Positions 54,840-64,000 of a stretch of 64,000 nucleotides of DNA are shown here, in pieces. Under the pieces are notes generated by a model. That model was not told the origin of the DNA and ran no database searches. It was given only the letters and a program-made list of their open reading frames with translations. The position numbers and the translations under genes were made by a program. Location of the stretch: the NCBI RefSeq assembly GCF_019355935.1, contig NZ_CP079925.1, positions 2,480,001 to 2,544,000 on the forward strand, read 5' to 3'. This DNA comes from Comamonas sp. Y33R10-2. Lineage in GTDB: Bacteria > Pseudomonadota > Gammaproteobacteria > Burkholderiales > Burkholderiaceae_C. Every line of letters starts with the position of its first letter. Within the stretch, counting starts at the first letter, position 1.

Positions 54840-55027
54840 TGGAAATGGGTGAATGCAGACCTCGTAAGTTCATCGCACCTGTCTATCAGATGGGACACTG
54901 TTGCAGAAGTTCCAGATCTGATGAGCATTGTTTATGTAACAGTTTGGTGGCGACTGTAGGTTTTTCTTGATGAAATCTGCCAGCGGGCAGAAAACAGCAT
55001 TCACGCACTTCCAGATGCTTTGTTTTT

Positions 55028-57838
55028 CTACATAACTTGCGCCTTCGCAGAGCTGTGAAAGACGAAATTCCAAAGCTTGAGCACCGCTTCGCGCTGGACC
55101 TTGACCTGCTCAGGCTCCAATTGGCCAGATTGCTCATCGAGCCTCGCCACATGCTGCAGGCGGCGCAGCTCGCGATAGGCTTTGGCAGCTTCATAACCCA
55201 CGCCTTTGGGCAGCAGACCCGCGTCTTCCGCGCGTTGCAGCAGGGCGATGTTGCCAACGTTGGCAATCAACTCAGGGTGAGCGCCAGACTGGGACAGCAC
55301 CAAGTACTGCACAGCAAACTCTGCATCGACCATGCCGCCGGGGCTGTGCTTAACGTCAAACAGGCCGCCGCGCACCGTGTGGGCGCTGCGCACGCGTTCG
55401 CGCATGGTTTCAATTTCGCTGCGCAGGGCCGCTGCATCACGTGGCGCAGTGATGACCGCCTGACGCACATCGTCAAAGCGCTGGTGCAGGTGCAGATCGG
55501 TAACGGACTCGCCTGCGGAAGAGGGAAAATCTCGGCTGCCCAGCACAAAGCGGGCGCGGGTCATGGCCTGATGCTCCCAAGTCCACGCCGTATTGCTGCC
55601 GCGCTGCTGCTGGTAGTTGGCATAGGACTCGAAGCTGCTGACCAGCAGGCCCGAGTTGCCGTTGGGGCGCAAGGCCGTGTCAATCTCAAATAGGTCGCCC
55701 TCGCCTGTTTTCACAGTCAGCCAGTTGATGAGCTTGCGCACATAGGCGGCATAGACCTCGGCGGCGCGGTCATCGTCATCGTCGAACACAAAGACGATGT
55801 CCAGATCGCTGCCGTAGCCTAGTTCTTTGCCGCCCAGTTTGCCGTAGCCGACGATGCCAAAACGTGGCGTATCGCGGTGGCGGTTTTTGAGGCGTGCCCA
55901 GCACCACTGAGCGGTGATGCGCAGCACGCTGTCAGCCAAGGCGCTCATGTCGTCAGCGACTTGCTCTACGGTAATGCGGCCTTCAATATCGCGCGCCAAG
56001 GTGCGAAAGACTTCGGCATGGTGGGCGCGGCGCAGCAAGTTGAGCAGGGTTTCGTCATCGTCTTCGCCTGTGGAGTGCAGCGCGGCAAGGCGCATGCCCA
56101 GCTCACGCTCAAAGTCGGCTGCAACAAAGCGCTCTTTCAAAATGGCATCGCTGGCCAGCTCATCAATGACGCCGGGGTGCTGCTGGAGGTATCGCGCAGG
56201 CCAGCGTGCCGCCCCCAAAAGGTGTAGCAACCTGTCGTGGACTGCCGGGCGTTCCAGCAATAAAGCGAGGTAGCTTTCGCGGCGCAGCAAAGGCTCCAGC
56301 CATTGCAAAAAGCGCTTGCCGGCTTCTACGCTGGCTTGGCCGCTTTCCACCCACTGCGCTGTGCGCTCTACCAGTCTGAACAGACGTGCCCGGGCTTCGT
56401 CGCGCAGGCCGTTGATGCGGGTGTTGTTGCGCCAGTCGGTAACTTGTCCGGCCAGCGCCGGTGGCAAAAGCTCAATCAGCTCCTCAAGGTCTCGGGGCGT
56501 AGTGCCGCTGGCAGCTGTTTTGGACGTATTGCAGTTACCCGTGTTGCACTGCTGGGCGTCACCGCCGAGCAAGGTGTCGAACTCTTGGGCAACCAGCTCG
56601 CGGTACTCGTCTAGTTGGTGCAAAAATCGAGATACATCGGCAAAGCCCAAAGTGCTGGCAATCCAGCCTAGATCGTCGTCGCGGGTGGGCAGCACATGGG
56701 TTTGCTGATCATCCAAGTACTGAATGCGGTGCTCTACTTGGCGCAAAAAAGTGTAGGCACGGCTTAAAGCATCGGCAATATCAGCGCTCATCAAGTTGGC
56801 GCGCACCAAGCGCTGCAAGGCTTCTAGCGTGGGGCGGCAGCGTAGCTCGGGGAACTGGCCTCCGCGCACAACTTGCAGCAGTTGCACGATGAATTCAATC
56901 TCACGGATGCCGCCGCGTGACAGCTTGACGTCGTTGGCGCGCTCAGGGTGGCCAGCACTGCGTTTGGTCGCGTGGTCACGAATTTGGCGGTGCAAAATGC
57001 GCAGCGAATCAAACACTGCGTAGTCCAGATAGCGGCGAAAGACAAAGGGCAAAACCACGTTGCGCAGAGCCTGCACATTGGGCGTTTTGGTGTCGCAAAG
57101 CGGTGCAACAACGCGGCTTTTGAGCCAAGCAAAGCGCTCCCATTCGCGGCCATGAATTTGCAGGTATTCCTCTAGCGAGGCCAGCGAAACAGCGGGCGCG
57201 CCCGAGTTGCCGTTGGGCCTCAGGGCTAGGTCGACACGGAAGACAAAGCCATGCTCGGTGGTATCACCCACCAAGGCGTAGATGCCTTTGACGGCGCGGC
57301 CAAAATACTCGTGGTTGGAGATCACGCCCCGGCCATCGATCTGGCCTGCGGTTTCGCCGTCATGCTCGTAGACATAGATCAGGTCGATGTCGCTGGAGAC
57401 ATTGAGCTCGCGAGCGCCCAGCTTGCCCATGCCGATGATCCAGAACTGCACGGGCTGACCTGCAGGACCTTGCGGTGCGCCATAGCGGGTATCTAAATCA
57501 GCGCGCACCTGTGTGCATGCACGGTCTAAAGCGATCTCAGCGAGCTCAGTGACTGCACGCGTCACTATAGAAAGAGGAGCGCTTTGCTCGCAATCCAAAG
57601 CGATGATGCGATCCATCACCAACTGGCGCAGCACGCGCAGGGCGGCGGAAAGATCGAGCCCGCGCGACTGCAGTGTGGTCAGCGCTTGCTCCATCAGTGC
57701 TCGGTCGGGGGCTCCTGGCGGTAAGGCATCAAACCAGTTTTCGTAACGGCGGTGCAAGCGCTGGACAAAGCGCGAGTACTGGGCCGGAGAAGAAACATTG
57801 AGGGCGTTATCTGCCATGGTTTGCTCTGAGGACTGCAT
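55028..57838 (-). CDS. glnE: Bifunctional glutamine synthetase adenylyltransferase/deadenylase
   Basis: Adenylylates and deadenylylates glutamine synthetase in response to PII, tuning ammonia assimilation. About 936 residues with two nucleotidyltransferase domains: N-terminal deadenylase with SSDIDLIYVYEHDGE and C-terminal adenylylase with GSDLDIVFVFDDD, each with the paired Asp motif, and a linking R domain. Start is uncertain: 57838 (MQSSEQTMADN) or 57817 are both credible; 57877 adds residues of no recognisable value. Divergent from yhdP. Confidence 0.95.
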   Translation of the reverse strand: MQSSEQTMADNALNVSSPAQYSRFVQRLHRRYENWFDALPPGAPDRALMEQALTTLQSRGLDLSAALRVLRQLVMDRIIALDCEQSAPLSIVTRAVTELAEIALDRACTQVRADLDTRYGAPQGPAGQPVQFWIIGMGKLGARELNVSSDIDLIYVYEHDGETAGQIDGRGVISNHEYFGRAVKGIYALVGDTTEHGFVFRVDLALRPNGNSGAPAVSLASLEEYLQIHGREWERFAWLKSRVVAPLCDTKTPNVQALRNVVLPFVFRRYLDYAVFDSLRILHRQIRDHATKRSAGHPERANDVKLSRGGIREIEFIVQLLQVVRGGQFPELRCRPTLEALQRLVRANLMSADIADALSRAYTFLRQVEHRIQYLDDQQTHVLPTRDDDLGWIASTLGFADVSRFLHQLDEYRELVAQEFDTLLGGDAQQCNTGNCNTSKTAASGTTPRDLEELIELLPPALAGQVTDWRNNTRINGLRDEARARLFRLVERTAQWVESGQASVEAGKRFLQWLEPLLRRESYLALLLERPAVHDRLLHLLGAARWPARYLQQHPGVIDELASDAILKERFVAADFERELGMRLAALHSTGEDDDETLLNLLRRAHHAEVFRTLARDIEGRITVEQVADDMSALADSVLRITAQWCWARLKNRHRDTPRFGIVGYGKLGGKELGYGSDLDIVFVFDDDDDRAAEVYAAYVRKLINWLTVKTGEGDLFEIDTALRPNGNSGLLVSSFESYANYQQQRGSNTAWTWEHQAMTRARFVLGSRDFPSSAGESVTDLHLHQRFDDVRQAVITAPRDAAALRSEIETMRERVRSAHTVRGGLFDVKHSPGGMVDAEFAVQYLVLSQSGAHPELIANVGNIALLQRAEDAGLLPKGVGYEAAKAYRELRRLQHVARLDEQSGQLEPEQVKVQREAVLKLWNFVFHSSAKAQVM

Positions 57839-57948
57839 GCGGACCGTAAAAATGGGGTCAGGCTGGGAGGTAATCAACTAGGCAACATGTGGTTACCGTC
57901 ACGCGCGCAAGAGCGCCGGTCATAATTCCTGCCATTCCTAAGCCACCG

Positions 57949-60900
57949 ATGATCGAACCGAAACCACTCCCACCTCGCCAAATCCATAGGCTGGCCAGCA
58001 TGGCACGGTGGGCTTTAGGGCTGGTCCTGAGCCTATGGCTCCTACTAGCCGCCGTGTGGGGAGGGCTTCATTTCTGGATTGTGCCGCGAATCGGCGAGTG
58101 GCGTCCCGAGCTTGAATCCCTGGCCTCTCGCACGCTTGGAATACCGGTTTCTATCGGCTCTTTGTCCGCTTATCGCTCTGGCTTGATTCCCTCTTTTGAG
58201 CTGCATGATGTGGCGCTGCGTGATCCTGTGGGTGATAGTGAGGCCTTGCATTTGCGCAAGGTGGTCGTGGCAGTAACAGCCCACTCACTAATGACCCTTG
58301 GCGTTGAGCAGATTTATGTGGATAGCCCGGATCTCACGGTGCGCCGGGCTGCGGATGGGCAGATTTTTGTGGCGGGCATTGCCATTGCCTCAGGCCCCAG
58401 CAAGGGCACGAACTCTGACTGGATTTTTTCCCAACCTGAAATTGCGATTCGCCACGGCAAGCTGCAGTGGATCGATGAAATGCGCGATGCGCCGCCATTA
58501 CAACTGCAGGATGTGGACTTGGTGCTGCGCAACAAAGGCTGGAGCCATTCGCTGCGCCTTGATGCAACGCCGCCTGAGGCTTGGGGCCAGCGCTTTACCG
58601 CCATGGGCAACTTTAAAGAGCCGCTGCTGTCGGTGCATGAAGGTCGACTCGAGCGCTGGAGCGGTCAGGCTTATCTGGACTTTCCGCAGGTCGATTTGTC
58701 GCAGCTGAGCCAGTATTTAGAGGCGCAAGACTGGAAGCTGCAACAGGGCAAAGGCTCGGTGCGCGCATGGGTCGATTTAAGCCATGGCCAGCCTGTGGGC
58801 GCGGTGGCCGATGTTGCGGTGCAGCAGCTGCAACTGCAGTGGAAAGACAAGCCCGAGCCTCTTGCGCTGCAGGCTTTGCAAGGGCGGCTGCGCGCTAAAG
58901 ATCAGAACGGCTATGAGTTTTCAGTTCAGGGCCTGAAGTTCACGGCAGATGATGGTTTGCACTGGCCCAAGGGCGACTTCAGCCTGCGCTATACGCCTGC
59001 CGGGGCGCCAGAGCAAGGCATTTTGGGTGAGCATGGCGATGTCAAAGCCGATGGCATTGACTTGGCCATTGCTGCGCAAATGTTGCAGCGCTTGCCGCTG
59101 CCAGAAGGGCTGCAAGCTCAGATTAAGGCACTAGAGCCAGCAGGGCAGCTGAGTGATCTCAAACTCTCATGGCGCGGTGCTTTACAGCAGCCATCTCAGT
59201 ACAAGGCTTCTGCTCGCTTCGAACAACTGGCTTTGCACTCTCAGCAGTCGCCACAAGGGCCTGATCATTTAGGCGCTCCCGGCTTCAAGGGGCTGAGCGG
59301 CAAATTCACGCTCGACCAAGACCAAGGCGAGGCCACCTTGGCTAAAGCGCCAGACTCTGGCCAAGCCATGATGAGTTTTCCCGGTGTGTTTGAAGACCCC
59401 GATGTGCCATTTAACCAGCTTGAAAGCACGGTGCGCTGGGAGGTCAAGCGCAATAGCAAGCCCAATGGCAAGGAAAACGACAAGGCTCAAGGCCCGTCGA
59501 TCAAGGTGCAAGTGCTCAAGCTGCGTTTTGCCAATGAGGATGCTGCAGGCCAGGCACAGGCAACTTGGCAGACCGGCGCTGGCACCAAGGAGCAGCCGCG
59601 TTTTCCGGGCTTGCTGGATTTGAAGGGGGAGCTGAGCCGCGGCAAGGGCGAGCGTGTCTATCGCTATTTGCCCAAAGAGCTGGGCAGCGATGCGCTGCGC
59701 TATGTGCGTGAGGCAGTGGCTTCGGGGCAGACCAACGCGGTGACTTTCCGCGTAAAGGGTGAGCTCGAGCAGTTCCCGTTTGACAAAGCGCCCGAAGGCG
59801 ACTTCCACATCAACGCCCAAGTGCATGATGTGAATTACCACTTCGTGCCCGACTACCTACTAAACCCCGGTGAGAAACCGTGGCCGCCGCTCACCAAGCT
59901 CTCGGGCGAGCTGGTGTTTGATCGCAACTCCATGCAGGTGCGCAAGGCCAAAGGCTTTTTGGGTCATACCCCTGTCGTGGTGGACGAGGCACAGGCCGGT
60001 GTGGCCGATTGGCACAAGACCGAAGTCGAGGTCAATGCCAAGGCCCATGGGGCGCTGGCCGATATGCTCAATGTGGTGCAAGCCTCGGCGCTATCTCCAC
60101 TCACTGCTCATGTTTTAGATAGCAGCCGCGCCACAGGTAATGCCAAGCTCAACCTGAAACTGCATTTGCCCATCATGCATTTGGAGCGCAGCATGGTGCG
60201 CGGCGATGTCACGCTGGCGGGCAATTCACTGCAATTGATGCCCGATGTACCGCTGCTGACGCAGGCGCGTGGCAATGTGATGTTTTCAGAGACCGGTTTT
60301 CAGCTCCAAGGCGTGCAGGCCAAGGCTTTGGGCGGTGATGTGCGCATTGATGGCGGCATGAAACCTGTAGCTGACGCCAATACGCCTGCAGTGCAGATGC
60401 GCGTGGAAGGCGTGGCCACAGCGCAGGGCCTGCGCGATGCCAAGGAAATGAGCGAGCTATCGGCTTTAGCCCAGCACCTGCAGGGCCAAGCGCGGTATGG
60501 AGTGCAAATCAAAGTGCTACACAGCGAGCCTGAGATCAGCGTGCAGTCTGATTTGCAGGGTATGGCCGTGCAACTGCCTGCGCCCTTGGGTAAATCGGCT
60601 GAAAGTGCCCTGCCCTTGCGTGTGAGCCGCACCGTGGCGCCAGTGGCCAAGCCGCTGACCGATCAGCTCAGCGTGCAGTGGGGCAACTCTGCAGCGGCCT
60701 TGCTAGAGCGCGATATCAGTGGCGAGCAGCGCCGCATCACGCGAGGCAGCTTGGAAGTGCAGGAGTCTGGCAAAGCGGAGGTACGGCTGCCACCCTCTGG
60801 CATACGCGCCAATGTGCAGCTGCCGGTACTTGATTTGGATGCGTGGGGCCACTTGCTGCCTGAGGATAAGGAGCCTGCAGTGGGCGCAGCAGCGAATACG

Positions 60901-62103
60901 ACTGAAGAGGTTTGGCGCCAGTTTTTGCCGCAGCAGCTGACGCTCAAGGCGCAAGAGGTCAAGCACCATGGCCGGTCGCTGCACGATGTATCGCTGCAGC
61001 TCAGTCAGGTCAACAAGGTCTGGATCAATCAGATTCAGGCGCGTGAGTTGGCGGGTCGCGTGGAGTACCGCGAGCCGTCCGCGCAGGAGCCGGGTGGCAC
61101 GATCATCGCCAAGCTCTCGCGCATGACGATTCCTGATGGCCCTGATGAAGAGCCAGATGCGCCAGTCACGCAGCAAAGTGTCGTGCGTGAATTGCCTTCT
61201 TTACAGATCAGCGTAGAGGATTTTCAGCTGGGCAAGCGCTCGCTGGGCAGTCTGGATGTGGTGGCGCGCAACCACTTAATCGCTGCAGCGCCGGGCTTGC
61301 GTGAGTGGCAGCTGTCCCGCTTTAACATCACCACGCCAGAGGCTGTGCTCACGGCACAAGGCTCGTGGAGCATGCGCAGCAGCGATAAAAAGCACCCCGG
61401 TCAGACGCAGATGCAGTTTCAGCTCAATCTGCGCGATGTAGGCAAGCTGCTCAATCGCTTTGACATGCCGGGCGTGGTGGCCAACGGACAGGGTGATTTG
61501 AAGGGCGATGTGAGCTGGACGGGATCACCCGTGACGCCACTATTCAAGACCATGTCTGGCGCTTTGCACCTAGAGGTACAAAAGGGACAGTTTTTGAAGG
61601 CAGAACCGGGGCTGGCCAAGCTGCTGGGGGTGCTGAGCCTGCAAGCCCTGCCTAGGCGCTTGACGCTGGATTTTCGCGATGTGTTTCGCGATGGTTTCTC
61701 GTTTGACTTTATGCGTGGCGACGTCACCATTCAGCGCGGCATTGCCAAGACCAATAATATGCAAATGAAGGGCGTGAACGCTGCGGTGTTGATGGAAGGC
61801 TCAGCCGATATCGACAAGGAAACGCAGGACTTGCATGTGGTGGTCGTGCCAGAGATCAATGCCTTGTCTGCATCGCTAGTCGCCACCGCAATCAACCCTG
61901 TCGTGGGGCTGAGCAGCTTTTTGGCGCAGATGATTTTGCGTGGGCCGTTGATTGCTGCGGCCACCAAGGAGTTTCACGTTCACGGCAGCTGGGAAGACCC
62001 GCAGGTCACAGAGCTGCCGCGCCGCAGCGGCGCCAAGCCCGGCGCGGCCTCTGAGCCTGCTGGCGGTGAAGCCATCAAAAAACCCGCCCCCGCTAACCCC
62101 TAG
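57949..62103 (+). CDS. yhdP: YhdP-family AsmA-like envelope protein
   Basis: A 1384-residue inner-membrane protein with one N-terminal helix (MARWALGLVLSLWLLLAAVW) and a very long periplasmic repeat region. RTLGIPVSIGSLSAYRSGLIPSFELHDVAL at the start and LSRMTIPDGPDEEPDAPV-type sequence and NPVVGLSSFLAQMILRGPLIAAATKEFHVHGSWEDPQV at the end match YhdP/AsmA_2. The family forms a hydrophobic beta-taco channel that moves phospholipid to the outer membrane. Start 57949 (MIEPKPLPP) is preferred to the GTG at 57889. Eight bases before the nitrilase gene, so an operon. Confidence 0.94.
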   Translation: MIEPKPLPPRQIHRLASMARWALGLVLSLWLLLAAVWGGLHFWIVPRIGEWRPELESLASRTLGIPVSIGSLSAYRSGLIPSFELHDVALRDPVGDSEALHLRKVVVAVTAHSLMTLGVEQIYVDSPDLTVRRAADGQIFVAGIAIASGPSKGTNSDWIFSQPEIAIRHGKLQWIDEMRDAPPLQLQDVDLVLRNKGWSHSLRLDATPPEAWGQRFTAMGNFKEPLLSVHEGRLERWSGQAYLDFPQVDLSQLSQYLEAQDWKLQQGKGSVRAWVDLSHGQPVGAVADVAVQQLQLQWKDKPEPLALQALQGRLRAKDQNGYEFSVQGLKFTADDGLHWPKGDFSLRYTPAGAPEQGILGEHGDVKADGIDLAIAAQMLQRLPLPEGLQAQIKALEPAGQLSDLKLSWRGALQQPSQYKASARFEQLALHSQQSPQGPDHLGAPGFKGLSGKFTLDQDQGEATLAKAPDSGQAMMSFPGVFEDPDVPFNQLESTVRWEVKRNSKPNGKENDKAQGPSIKVQVLKLRFANEDAAGQAQATWQTGAGTKEQPRFPGLLDLKGELSRGKGERVYRYLPKELGSDALRYVREAVASGQTNAVTFRVKGELEQFPFDKAPEGDFHINAQVHDVNYHFVPDYLLNPGEKPWPPLTKLSGELVFDRNSMQVRKAKGFLGHTPVVVDEAQAGVADWHKTEVEVNAKAHGALADMLNVVQASALSPLTAHVLDSSRATGNAKLNLKLHLPIMHLERSMVRGDVTLAGNSLQLMPDVPLLTQARGNVMFSETGFQLQGVQAKALGGDVRIDGGMKPVADANTPAVQMRVEGVATAQGLRDAKEMSELSALAQHLQGQARYGVQIKVLHSEPEISVQSDLQGMAVQLPAPLGKSAESALPLRVSRTVAPVAKPLTDQLSVQWGNSAAALLERDISGEQRRITRGSLEVQESGKAEVRLPPSGIRANVQLPVLDLDAWGHLLPEDKEPAVGAAANTTEEVWRQFLPQQLTLKAQEVKHHGRSLHDVSLQLSQVNKVWINQIQARELAGRVEYREPSAQEPGGTIIAKLSRMTIPDGPDEEPDAPVTQQSVVRELPSLQISVEDFQLGKRSLGSLDVVARNHLIAAAPGLREWQLSRFNITTPEAVLTAQGSWSMRSSDKKHPGQTQMQFQLNLRDVGKLLNRFDMPGVVANGQGDLKGDVSWTGSPVTPLFKTMSGALHLEVQKGQFLKAEPGLAKLLGVLSLQALPRRLTLDFRDVFRDGFSFDFMRGDVTIQRGIAKTNNMQMKGVNAAVLMEGSADIDKETQDLHVVVVPEINALSASLVATAINPVVGLSSFLAQMILRGPLIAAATKEFHVHGSWEDPQVTELPRRSGAKPGAASEPAGGEAIKKPAPANP

Positions 62104-62111
62104 GAAACACC

Positions 62112-62927
62112 ATGAAGATTGCCGCCTTGCAAATGGTTTCTGGCTTGAATGTGCCTGCCAACTTGGCGCAAGCCCGTAGCCTGATGCAGCAGGCCGCAGG
62201 GCTGGGTGCTGAGTTGGTGGTTTTGCCCGAATATTTTTGCGCCATGGGCGCCAAAGACACCGACAAACTGGCCTACCGCGAAGCGTTTGGCGCGGGGCCC
62301 ATTCAAGACTTTATGGCGCAGGCAGCCAAAGAGCTGCAGTTATGGGTGGTGGCCGGCACTTTGCCGCTGCAGGCGGATGACGATCAGCATGTGCTCAACA
62401 CCAGCTTGGTTTATGCGCCCAGCGGCGAGTGCGTAGCGCGCTACGACAAGATTCATCTGTTCCAGTTTGATAACGGCCGCGAGCATTACACAGAGGCGGC
62501 TGCGGTGCAGGCTGGAACGCAGCCTGTGGTCTGCGATATACAGGCCAAAAATGGCGAAACTTGGCGTCTGGGCTTGAGTGTTTGCTATGACCTTCGCTTT
62601 CCCGAGCTGTACCGGGCGCTAAGCGCACAAGGCGCTGATTTATTGCTGGTGCCCAGTGCCTTTACCTACACCACAGGCCAAGCGCACTGGGAGGTGCTGC
62701 TGCGCGCCCGAGCGATTGAAAATTTGGCCTATGTGCTGGCGCCGGGCCAAGGCGGTGTGCATGAAAACGGCCGCCGCACTTGGGGCCACAGCCTGCTCAT
62801 TGACCCCTGGGGCGAGGTGCAGGTACTGCAGGCCAGTGGCTCTGGCGTGGTGCTCGGTGAGATCCGTCGCGATCGCTTGCAGCAATTGAGGCAACAATTA
62901 CCGGCTTTGACCCATCGCGTGCTGTGA
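62112..62927 (+). CDS. Carbon-nitrogen hydrolase (NIT1-like, probable deaminated-glutathione amidase)
   Basis: A 271-residue cytosolic amidase of the nitrilase superfamily. The catalytic triad is visible: Glu40 (VVLPEYFC), Lys113 (YDKIHLFQ), Cys158 (LSVCYDLRFPE). Nit1/YbeM members repair deaminated glutathione; this is the likely role by family. It overlaps the following sensor kinase by GTGA (62924-62927) and follows yhdP closely, so yhdP-nit-kinase look like one operon. Confidence 0.94.
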   Translation: MKIAALQMVSGLNVPANLAQARSLMQQAAGLGAELVVLPEYFCAMGAKDTDKLAYREAFGAGPIQDFMAQAAKELQLWVVAGTLPLQADDDQHVLNTSLVYAPSGECVARYDKIHLFQFDNGREHYTEAAAVQAGTQPVVCDIQAKNGETWRLGLSVCYDLRFPELYRALSAQGADLLLVPSAFTYTTGQAHWEVLLRARAIENLAYVLAPGQGGVHENGRRTWGHSLLIDPWGEVQVLQASGSGVVLGEIRRDRLQQLRQQLPALTHRVL

Positions 62928-64000
62928 CCGAATCATTGACCCCCAAAGGCGAACTGCCCGAAGACCACCCCACACACTGGCCGTGGCGGCGCTGGCGCAT
63001 GGCCTGGAAGCGTTGGTCACTATGGACTTTGCTAGTGGCGCTAGTGGTCAGCATGCTCGTCACCATGGTGTGGTTGGCTGGCCGCTACGAAGCATCCCAG
63101 GTACAAGAAAAGCTCGAACGCGACACGGCCAATGCGGTGGGCGACGTGCGCACAGCGCTGGGCCGCAATTTGCAGGACTTGCTGGCGCTCAATGTCTACA
63201 GCGATAACCATGAAGCGTGGCATGCGCATGCGGCGGAACTGCTGCAAATGCGTCGGGACTTGATGCGCATTGAATGGCGCAACAAGAACATGCGCATGAT
63301 TGCCCATGCCGAAACACCTTATCGAACCTTGCTGCTAGACGATGAAACGCAGGCGATGGATTTGCATTCCAGCGAATCGCTGTTGTGCTCACAGGCTCGG
63401 CGTTTTAACGGGCCTTTTTACTCGCCAAGCCGGTTTCAGTTGTTGGGCGAAGGGCTGGGTACGGAGACCATGCAAGTCTGCATGCCGTTGACGGAAAACG
63501 GCCATTTCATCGGCTATGTGCTGGGCACATATAGCTTGCAGGGCATTTTGATGGCGCAGGTCGCCAAAGCGCTGCCGCGAACGCAGGAGGTGTCATTTAC
63601 CGAGCCTGATGGCACTCGCTTGGCGATGGTGGGGGCGGCATGGCGTGGCTCGCGCATGTTTACGGCCCAGCAACTGCTGGACTTGCCCGGCAACACGCTG
63701 GTGCTGCGCATGGACAGCTGGCATCACGCACCTAGCGTGTTCCCCAATGTGATGACGGCGCTGGTCACGGCCATGTCGATTGCACTGGTGTCCGTGGTGG
63801 TGGTGCTCGTGCGCGACAACCGCCGCCGCTTGCGCGCTGAGCGTGATCTGGGTGACGCACTGGCGTTTCGCAAAGCGATGGAGGATTCGCTGGTCACTGG
63901 CATGCGAGCGCGCGATTTACAGGGGCGCATCACCTATGTGAACCCGGCGTTTTGCAACATGGTGGGCTTTTCGGCCACAGAGCTGTTGGGGCTGGATGTG
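62924..64000 (+). CDS. Membrane PAS-domain sensor kinase, N-terminal part (runs off window)
   Basis: The frame is open for 359 codons from a GTG at 62924 to the window edge. A membrane helix (about residues 33-56: LWTLLVALVVSMLVTMVWLAG), a periplasmic sensory region of about 230 residues, a second helix (about 285-305: MTALVTAMSIALVSVVVVLV) and then a PAS domain (MEDSLVTGMRARDLQGRITYVNPAFCNMVGFSATELLG). This is the layout of DctB/DctS-type histidine kinases; the catalytic part is outside. GTGA overlap with the amidase indicates co-translation. Confidence 0.85.
   Translation, partial: MTESLTPKGELPEDHPTHWPWRRWRMAWKRWSLWTLLVALVVSMLVTMVWLAGRYEASQVQEKLERDTANAVGDVRTALGRNLQDLLALNVYSDNHEAWHAHAAELLQMRRDLMRIEWRNKNMRMIAHAETPYRTLLLDDETQAMDLHSSESLLCSQARRFNGPFYSPSRFQLLGEGLGTETMQVCMPLTENGHFIGYVLGTYSLQGILMAQVAKALPRTQEVSFTEPDGTRLAMVGAAWRGSRMFTAQQLLDLPGNTLVLRMDSWHHAPSVFPNVMTALVTAMSIALVSVVVVLVRDNRRRLRAERDLGDALAFRKAMEDSLVTGMRARDLQGRITYVNPAFCNMVGFSATELLGLDV

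Larger units (their letters stand above)
54688..55027. other. 340-bp convergent intergenic region, GST/glnE
   Basis: No protein gene is supported. It contains the GST terminator (54707-54737) and a candidate structured RNA of the minus strand (54751-54839), both described separately. From about 54840 to 55027 I see nothing else. Confidence 0.5.

Overview
The window reads as chromosomal DNA of a betaproteobacterium of the order Burkholderiales, most likely family Comamonadaceae (Comamonas/Delftia/Acidovorax type). This is inferred from overall G/C-rich codon use, the classes of housekeeping genes (hpf-ptsN-hprK, fur beside bamE, glnE divergent from yhdP-nitrilase, exbD-exbB-dapB) and short intergenic AGCTATC-type repeats. 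No database search was possible, so genus is an inference.

Layout. 1-5 kb: 3' end of transketolase and gapA, then a rhomboid protease with a C-terminal helical-repeat region, convergent with an unrecognised membrane/helical-repeat protein. 5-10.5 kb: OsmC-like protein, a small unknown, a pirin, an HPF-domain protein, ExbD-ExbB-dapB, and bamE divergent from fur. 11-18.2 kb: hprK-ptsN-hpf (regulatory PTS and ribosome hibernation), purC, slyD, a second pirin, a nu-class-like GST and a DUF1439 lipoprotein. 18.3-21.5 kb: a DUF924 protein, an acyltransferase-3 membrane protein and a DTW-domain tRNA modification enzyme. 21.6-23.8 kb: a compact type II restriction-modification island: C5-cytosine methyltransferase, a small ribbon-helix-helix protein overlapping it by 4 nt, and a divergent endonuclease whose active-site spacing matches NaeI.

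23.8-36.9 kb: methyltransferase, zinc-ribbon protein, VOC protein, an unknown gene coupled to an orphan sensor kinase, isochorismatase-family hydrolase plus a third pirin, glutathione peroxidase, a class A penicillin-binding protein, putP, a secreted barnase-like ribonuclease with barstar, and an orphan NarL-type response regulator. 37-42.5 kb: mnmA, a LysR regulator, an FHA protein, then pilA behind a textbook sigma-54 promoter with an upstream array of TGTCA/TGACA sites, followed by an A/T-rich O-antigen-ligase/PglL-like gene that looks acquired. 42.5-43.2 kb: decayed IS5-type transposase carrying a perfect 20-10-20 hairpin. 43.2-57.9 kb: moaC, an M48 protease (BepA-like) split by a probable one-base deletion in a C tract, a holin-like protein, terC, a DUF3717/DUF1289 protein, a 1110-residue lipoprotein of unknown role, yaeQ, purB, a GST, a candidate small RNA 3' of glnE, and glnE. 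57.9-64 kb: yhdP, a nitrilase-family amidase and the first part of a membrane PAS sensor kinase that runs off the end.

Most of the window is core metabolism and envelope biology. The accessory parts most worth attention are the NaeI-like island, the pilin/ligase locus with its decayed IS neighbour, the RNase/barstar pair, the large lipoprotein and the glnE-linked RNA candidate. No tRNA, rRNA or CRISPR array was seen.
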